From assembly GCA_021295155.1 (NCBI GenBank), contig JAJTJC010000034.1, positions 217,751 to 281,750 of the forward strand: a stretch of 64,000 nucleotides of DNA. Reading direction: 5' to 3'. Positions 61,234-64,000 of the stretch are shown here, one piece after another. The position numbers were made by a program, and so were the translations under genes. Origin of the DNA: Flavobacteriaceae bacterium D16 (lineage in GTDB: Bacteria > Bacteroidota > Bacteroidia > Flavobacteriales > Flavobacteriaceae). Position 1 is the stretch's first letter, and the number at the start of each line of letters is the position of its first letter. The notes under the pieces were generated by a model. The model had not been told where the DNA came from and did not search any database. It saw only the letters and a list, made by a program, of their open reading frames with translations.

Positions 61234-61775
61234 CGCTCTTTTATTGCTTTGATGACCTCCTTGTAATAAGACGATTCATGTGGAACATACCGCTGAGGTC
61301 TTGCAAGGCCCCAAACCTCCTCAGCAAAAGTAAAGAGGGGCATTAATTCCAGAGCCTCTACCTCACTATCCTGTTTTCGAAGAGAAGAGAGTGGTGTGTT
61401 TAGTTGGCATAGAAAGGTGTGATGGAATTCCTTATCGATAAGGGAATTATGATGATGTTGCTCCGATTTAAATACGCCTAGTTTTTCAAGCTTGGCTTTG
61501 TCAATCTCTAAACCGATCTCTTCTTCAATTTCACGGATAGCGGCATCTTCTATGGCTTCCCCGGACGCAACATGACCAGCCACAGATACATCCCAAAGCA
61601 TAGGGAAAGTAGATTTATCACGACCTCTTTGCTGCAGTAATACCCTTCCGTCTCTGGTATAGAACCAGATATGGACCGTAGGGTGGTACAGGCCTTTGCC
61701 ATGGGCTTCCGATTTTAGGACGACATCGCCTGTGTACCTTCCCTCGGCATCCAAAACATCTACATATTCCTCCAT
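61194..61775 (-). CDS. Nudix hydrolase (IPP-isomerase-like subgroup)
   Basis: 193 aa. The Nudix box reads GHVASGEAIEDAAIREIEEEIGLEI, with all the expected Gly, Glu and Arg residues (Gx5Ex7REUxEExGU). The N-terminus MEEYVDVLDAEGRYTGDVVLKSEAHGKGLYHPTVHIWFYTRDGRVLLQQRG resembles isopentenyl-diphosphate isomerase-like Nudix proteins such as YfcD. The substrate is unknown. It lies 27 bases after the M42 peptidase gene and probably shares its transcript. Confidence 0.92.
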   Translation of the reverse strand: MEEYVDVLDAEGRYTGDVVLKSEAHGKGLYHPTVHIWFYTRDGRVLLQQRGRDKSTFPMLWDVSVAGHVASGEAIEDAAIREIEEEIGLEIDKAKLEKLGVFKSEQHHHNSLIDKEFHHTFLCQLNTPLSSLRKQDSEVEALELMPLFTFAEEVWGLARPQRYVPHESSYYKEVIKAIKERYNSERNTSGSWS

Positions 61776-61802
61776 TCCCTTTGCTTTGGGAGGACTGATC
61801 GA

Positions 61803-62891
61803 TTAATCGAAATAACTAAACGTCTCTCCTGCTTTTATGGTTAACAGCGTTTCATATATAAGTCGTATGACATTCTCTACATCGTCCCGGTGTACCATTT
61901 CTACAGTGGTATGCATATAGCGCAGGGGGAGAGAGATCAGGGCAGACGCAACGCCTCCGTTGCTATAGGCAAAGGCATCTGTATCCGTTCCTGTGGCACG
62001 CGATGCGGCCAGTCTTTGGAATGGAATCTCATTGGCTTCAGCGGTCTCCAGAATACGTTCCCTTAATTTGTTTTGTACTGCCGGAGCATAAGAAACAACC
62101 GGCCCGGCCCCAATTTCGGTATGCCCTTGTTTTTTCTTGTCGATCATGGGCGTGGTTGTATCGTGACAAACATCCGTAATTATTGCAGCATCGGGCTTGA
62201 TGCGTTGGGTGATCATTTCAGCACCACGGAGACCTATTTCTTCCTGCACAGAATTGGTGATGTATAATCCGAATGGCAGTTTCACATTATTCTCGTATAA
62301 AAGTCGGGCCACCTCGGCTATCATAAAGCCACCAGCTCGGTTATCGATGGCCCTGCATACAAATTTGTTTTTGTTTAGTACCTGAAACTCGTCGGGATAG
62401 GTGATCACACAACCTACATGAACACCCAGAGCTTCAACTTCTTTTTTATCCTTGGCTCCAACATCAATAAAAATATTATCCAGTTTAGGAGGCTCTTCTT
62501 TCCCACGGATACGGGTATGGATGGCCGGCCAACCGAAAATACCTTTTACGATACCTTTTTTGGTGTGAATATTCACCCATTTGGACGGTGCGATCTGGTG
62601 GTCACTTCCACCATTTCGGATCACGTAGATAATTCCTTCATCCGTGATGTAATTTACATACCAGGAGATTTCATCAGAATGCCCTTCAATAACCACCTTG
62701 TACTCAGCTTCGGGGTTGATGACTCCCACCGCGGTTCCATAGGTATCCGTAATGAAAGTATCTACATAGGGTTTGAGATAGTCCATCCAGATTTTTTGTC
62801 CTTCCCATTCATATCCTGTAGGGGAGGCGTTGTTGAGATAGCGTTCAAAGAAAGCCAGGGATTTATCTGTAATAATATTCTTATTGCTCAT
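61803..62891 (-). CDS. M42-family aminopeptidase (dinuclear metal)
   Basis: 362 aa. Metal ligands and catalytic residues are visible: His71/Asp73 in IEGHSDE, Asp in CRAIDNRAGG, the Glu pair in VQEEIGLRG, Asp in ITDVCHD and His in RYMHTTVEMVH. The N-terminal NASPTGYEWEGQKIWMDY is typical. These cytosolic enzymes remove N-terminal residues from peptides, as large tetrahedral dodecamers in known members. Its promoter box TAAGTTTG lies at 62910-62917. Divergent from the DUF4294 gene. Confidence 0.93.
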   Translation of the reverse strand: MSNKNIITDKSLAFFERYLNNASPTGYEWEGQKIWMDYLKPYVDTFITDTYGTAVGVINPEAEYKVVIEGHSDEISWYVNYITDEGIIYVIRNGGSDHQIAPSKWVNIHTKKGIVKGIFGWPAIHTRIRGKEEPPKLDNIFIDVGAKDKKEVEALGVHVGCVITYPDEFQVLNKNKFVCRAIDNRAGGFMIAEVARLLYENNVKLPFGLYITNSVQEEIGLRGAEMITQRIKPDAAIITDVCHDTTTPMIDKKKQGHTEIGAGPVVSYAPAVQNKLRERILETAEANEIPFQRLAASRATGTDTDAFAYSNGGVASALISLPLRYMHTTVEMVHRDDVENVIRLIYETLLTIKAGETFSYFD

Positions 62892-62909
62892 ACGTTTTTT
62901 GTTTAGTTA

Positions 62910-62917
62910 CAAACTTA
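62910..62917 (-). promoter_or_regulatory. -7 promoter element for the M42 peptidase gene
   Basis: Minus-strand TAAGTTTG, perfect TAnnTTTG, 18 bases before the ATG at 62891. Confidence 0.45.
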
Positions 62918-62961
62918 AGAAGATTCACTTTTATTTAATAAAGGCTTTGGAGCTTTATATG

Positions 62962-62969
62962 TAATTTTG
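62962..62969 (+). promoter_or_regulatory. -7 promoter element for the DUF4294 gene
   Basis: TAATTTTG, perfect match, 19 bases before the ATG at 62989. A TTTG lies at 62946-62949 but the spacing is only 12 bases. Confidence 0.45.
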
Positions 62970-62988
62970 AAGGGTTATAAGCAAGCCG

Positions 62989-63681
62989 ATGATAATGGCT
63001 AAACAATGGGTTTTTACGGTAATTCTTTTTGTTCCTTTCTTACTAGTAAGTCAGGTGCCGGAACAACCTATGGATTCTGTTACTGAACGATTGATTATTG
63101 TGGAGGGCGATTCTATTTTTCGCAGCTCCATTGCGCTTGAAGAGGTTTATTTGTTTGGTAAATTGGAATTTGGCAGCTATAAAGAAAAATTACGGTACTA
63201 TATTCTTAGACGTAAAACCTTAAAGGTGTATCCATATGCTAAGCTGGCTTCAGAAAGGTTAGTGAGCCTGAATGAGCGACTGGAATCTATCAAGTCTAAA
63301 CGAAAGCGCAAGAAATATACGAGGCGGGTTCAGAAATATATTGAAGGGGAATTTTCAGATGAGTTAAAAAAGCTAACGCGTACGGAGGGTCAGATTCTGG
63401 TCAAGCTAATCTATAGGCAGACCGGGACTACCGCTTTTGATTTAGTTAAAGAGCTAAGGAGCGGATGGCGGGCGTTTTGGTATAATACCACAGCCAAAAT
63501 GTTTAAAATCAATATTAAGGAGGAGTTCCATCCGGAGCTGGTAGAAGAGGATTACCTTATAGAAGATATTCTGCAACGTGCTTTTGCGGCGAATCGGTTA
63601 GAGCGACAGGAGAGCGTACTGGATTATGATTACGCCTCACTTACCAATAAATGGGCCAAGAGCAGCAAGGAAAAAAAATAG
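62989..63681 (+). CDS. Exported DUF4294 protein
   Basis: 230 aa; ATG 62989 or 62995 are both possible starts. A signal peptide (MAKQWVFTVILFVPFLLVSQ) precedes the DUF4294 core: IALEEVYLFGKLEFGSYKEKLRYYILRRKTLKVYPYAKLASERLVSLNERLESIKSKRKRKKYTRRVQKYIEGEFSDELKKLTRTEGQILVKLIYRQTGTTAFDLVKELRSGWRAFWYNTTAKMF. Strongly basic and helical. Function unknown. Divergent from the M42 peptidase gene. Confidence 0.88.
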   Translation: MIMAKQWVFTVILFVPFLLVSQVPEQPMDSVTERLIIVEGDSIFRSSIALEEVYLFGKLEFGSYKEKLRYYILRRKTLKVYPYAKLASERLVSLNERLESIKSKRKRKKYTRRVQKYIEGEFSDELKKLTRTEGQILVKLIYRQTGTTAFDLVKELRSGWRAFWYNTTAKMFKINIKEEFHPELVEEDYLIEDILQRAFAANRLERQESVLDYDYASLTNKWAKSSKEKK

Positions 63682-64000
63682 TTGCAGGAGTCTTGGAAAT
63701 CAATTATATTTATTAGCCTTTTTTTGTTGCTTTTTTTAGCAATATTCACGTTTAGAGAAGGTTACTTTTTCGGGGCATAAAAAATTATTAAAAATACCTG
63801 ATATTTTATTTTTAATTAAAAAAAGTCCTCTATATTTGCACCCGCTTTACGAGGGATGTAGATAGGAGAAAGGAAGAAGGAGTAGAGCGATATTAACTAA
63901 GTTCATTGAAATTTTGGCAGAAGCAAGCGTTTTTATGTTGGCTATTTTCGGATAGTTGATATAGAGAAGTTTAATAAGAATTATTTCCAAAACAATGAGG
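63682..64000 (+). promoter_or_regulatory. Probable ribosomal RNA operon promoter and leader
   Basis: No open reading frame is seen. After an AT-rich tract (63780-63826) a perfect -7 box TATATTTG lies at 63831-63838. The following leader contains a boxA-like AGTTCATTGAAA at 63900-63911, as in the leaders of rRNA operons, and the window ends in AACAATGAGG, which resembles the bases just before the AGAGTTTGATC region of flavobacterial 16S genes. The 16S gene itself would lie at or past the window edge, so this remains inference. Confidence 0.6.

Noticed and set aside
63728..63752. TTGCT-TTTTTT-AGCAA hairpin after the DUF4294 gene as a terminator
   Set aside because: Only a five-base AT-rich stem and no T-run after it; too weak to call.
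1..64000. CRISPR arrays, insertion sequences, prophage genes, tRNA genes, toxin-antitoxin pairs
   Set aside because: Looked for repeats with regular spacing, transposase or integrase motifs and cloverleaf sequences in the intergenic regions; none seen. The intergenic space is small and mostly explained by promoters and terminators.

Overview
The window reads as a chromosomal segment of a marine-type member of the family Flavobacteriaceae (Bacteroidota). Evidence: many starts lack a Shine-Dalgarno stretch; the -7 promoter element TAnnTTTG recurs in front of genes; ribosomal protein L31 is of type B; and there are many families typical of this group (DUF4252, DUF4199, DUF6495, DUF6515, DUF6263, DUF5777, DUF4294, flavobacterial GlmU-like protein, a SerB-SerA fusion, a 950-residue CarB). 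Base composition looks uniform and moderate in GC. There is no sign of a prophage, insertion sequence, CRISPR array or integrated island. The species cannot be named from the sequence alone.

Layout. 1-3601: purL (purine synthesis), its last codons cut off by the window edge. 3700-6420: an rRNA cytosine methyltransferase gene divergent from a beta-propeller lipoprotein, then a small DUF6515 protein. 6529-13220: a long minus-strand run of DUF4199 membrane protein, membrane glycosyltransferase, phospho-sugar mutase, MsbA-like ABC exporter, ECF sigma factor, one-helix membrane protein and Spy-like periplasmic protein, i.e. envelope building followed by an envelope-sensing module. 13388-20245: L31, GlmU-like protein, MtaB, a GNAT protein, a hydrolase, a lytic transglycosylase, two envelope proteins and L34 (rpmH). 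20332-27580: carB, a YceI/DUF5777 pair, gnd and rmuC.

27648-32880 is a vitamin B12 uptake locus. BtuF-, BtuC- and BtuD-like genes on the minus strand face a BtuB-like TonB receptor on the plus strand, with a cobalamin riboswitch and a DNA dyad between them. All three ABC genes lack an ATG start, and the ATPase has no standard start codon at all. 32914-36740: an S41 peptidase lipoprotein, then a second ECF module (sigma factor, one-helix membrane protein, two DUF4252 proteins) preceded by an ECF-type promoter. 36889-42553: MscS, purB with a companion gene, a c-type heme protein, a zinc-site-less sirtuin, TrmH, SRPBCC and VOC proteins. 42577-50199: a GH13 amylase lipoprotein, a CarboxypepD-like protein, a DEAD-box helicase, RdgB, an ICMT-like methyltransferase and a GH3 glycosidase.

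50386-63681: a serB-serA fusion, rlmH, nadC, a YihY membrane protein, priA, a LytTR response regulator, rpsF-rpsR-rplI, DUF6495, hisS, a Nudix hydrolase, an M42 peptidase and DUF4294. 63682-64000 carries a strong TATATTTG promoter and a boxA-like leader that most likely belongs to a ribosomal RNA operon beginning at or just past the window edge.

Most of the window is ordinary conserved flavobacterial chromosome. The parts most worth a second look are the B12 locus (start codons, riboswitch expression platform, dyad), the two ECF sigma modules, and several promoter elements that sit about five bases before the start codon and so suggest leaderless mRNAs. I saw no clear case of a wholly new biological system.
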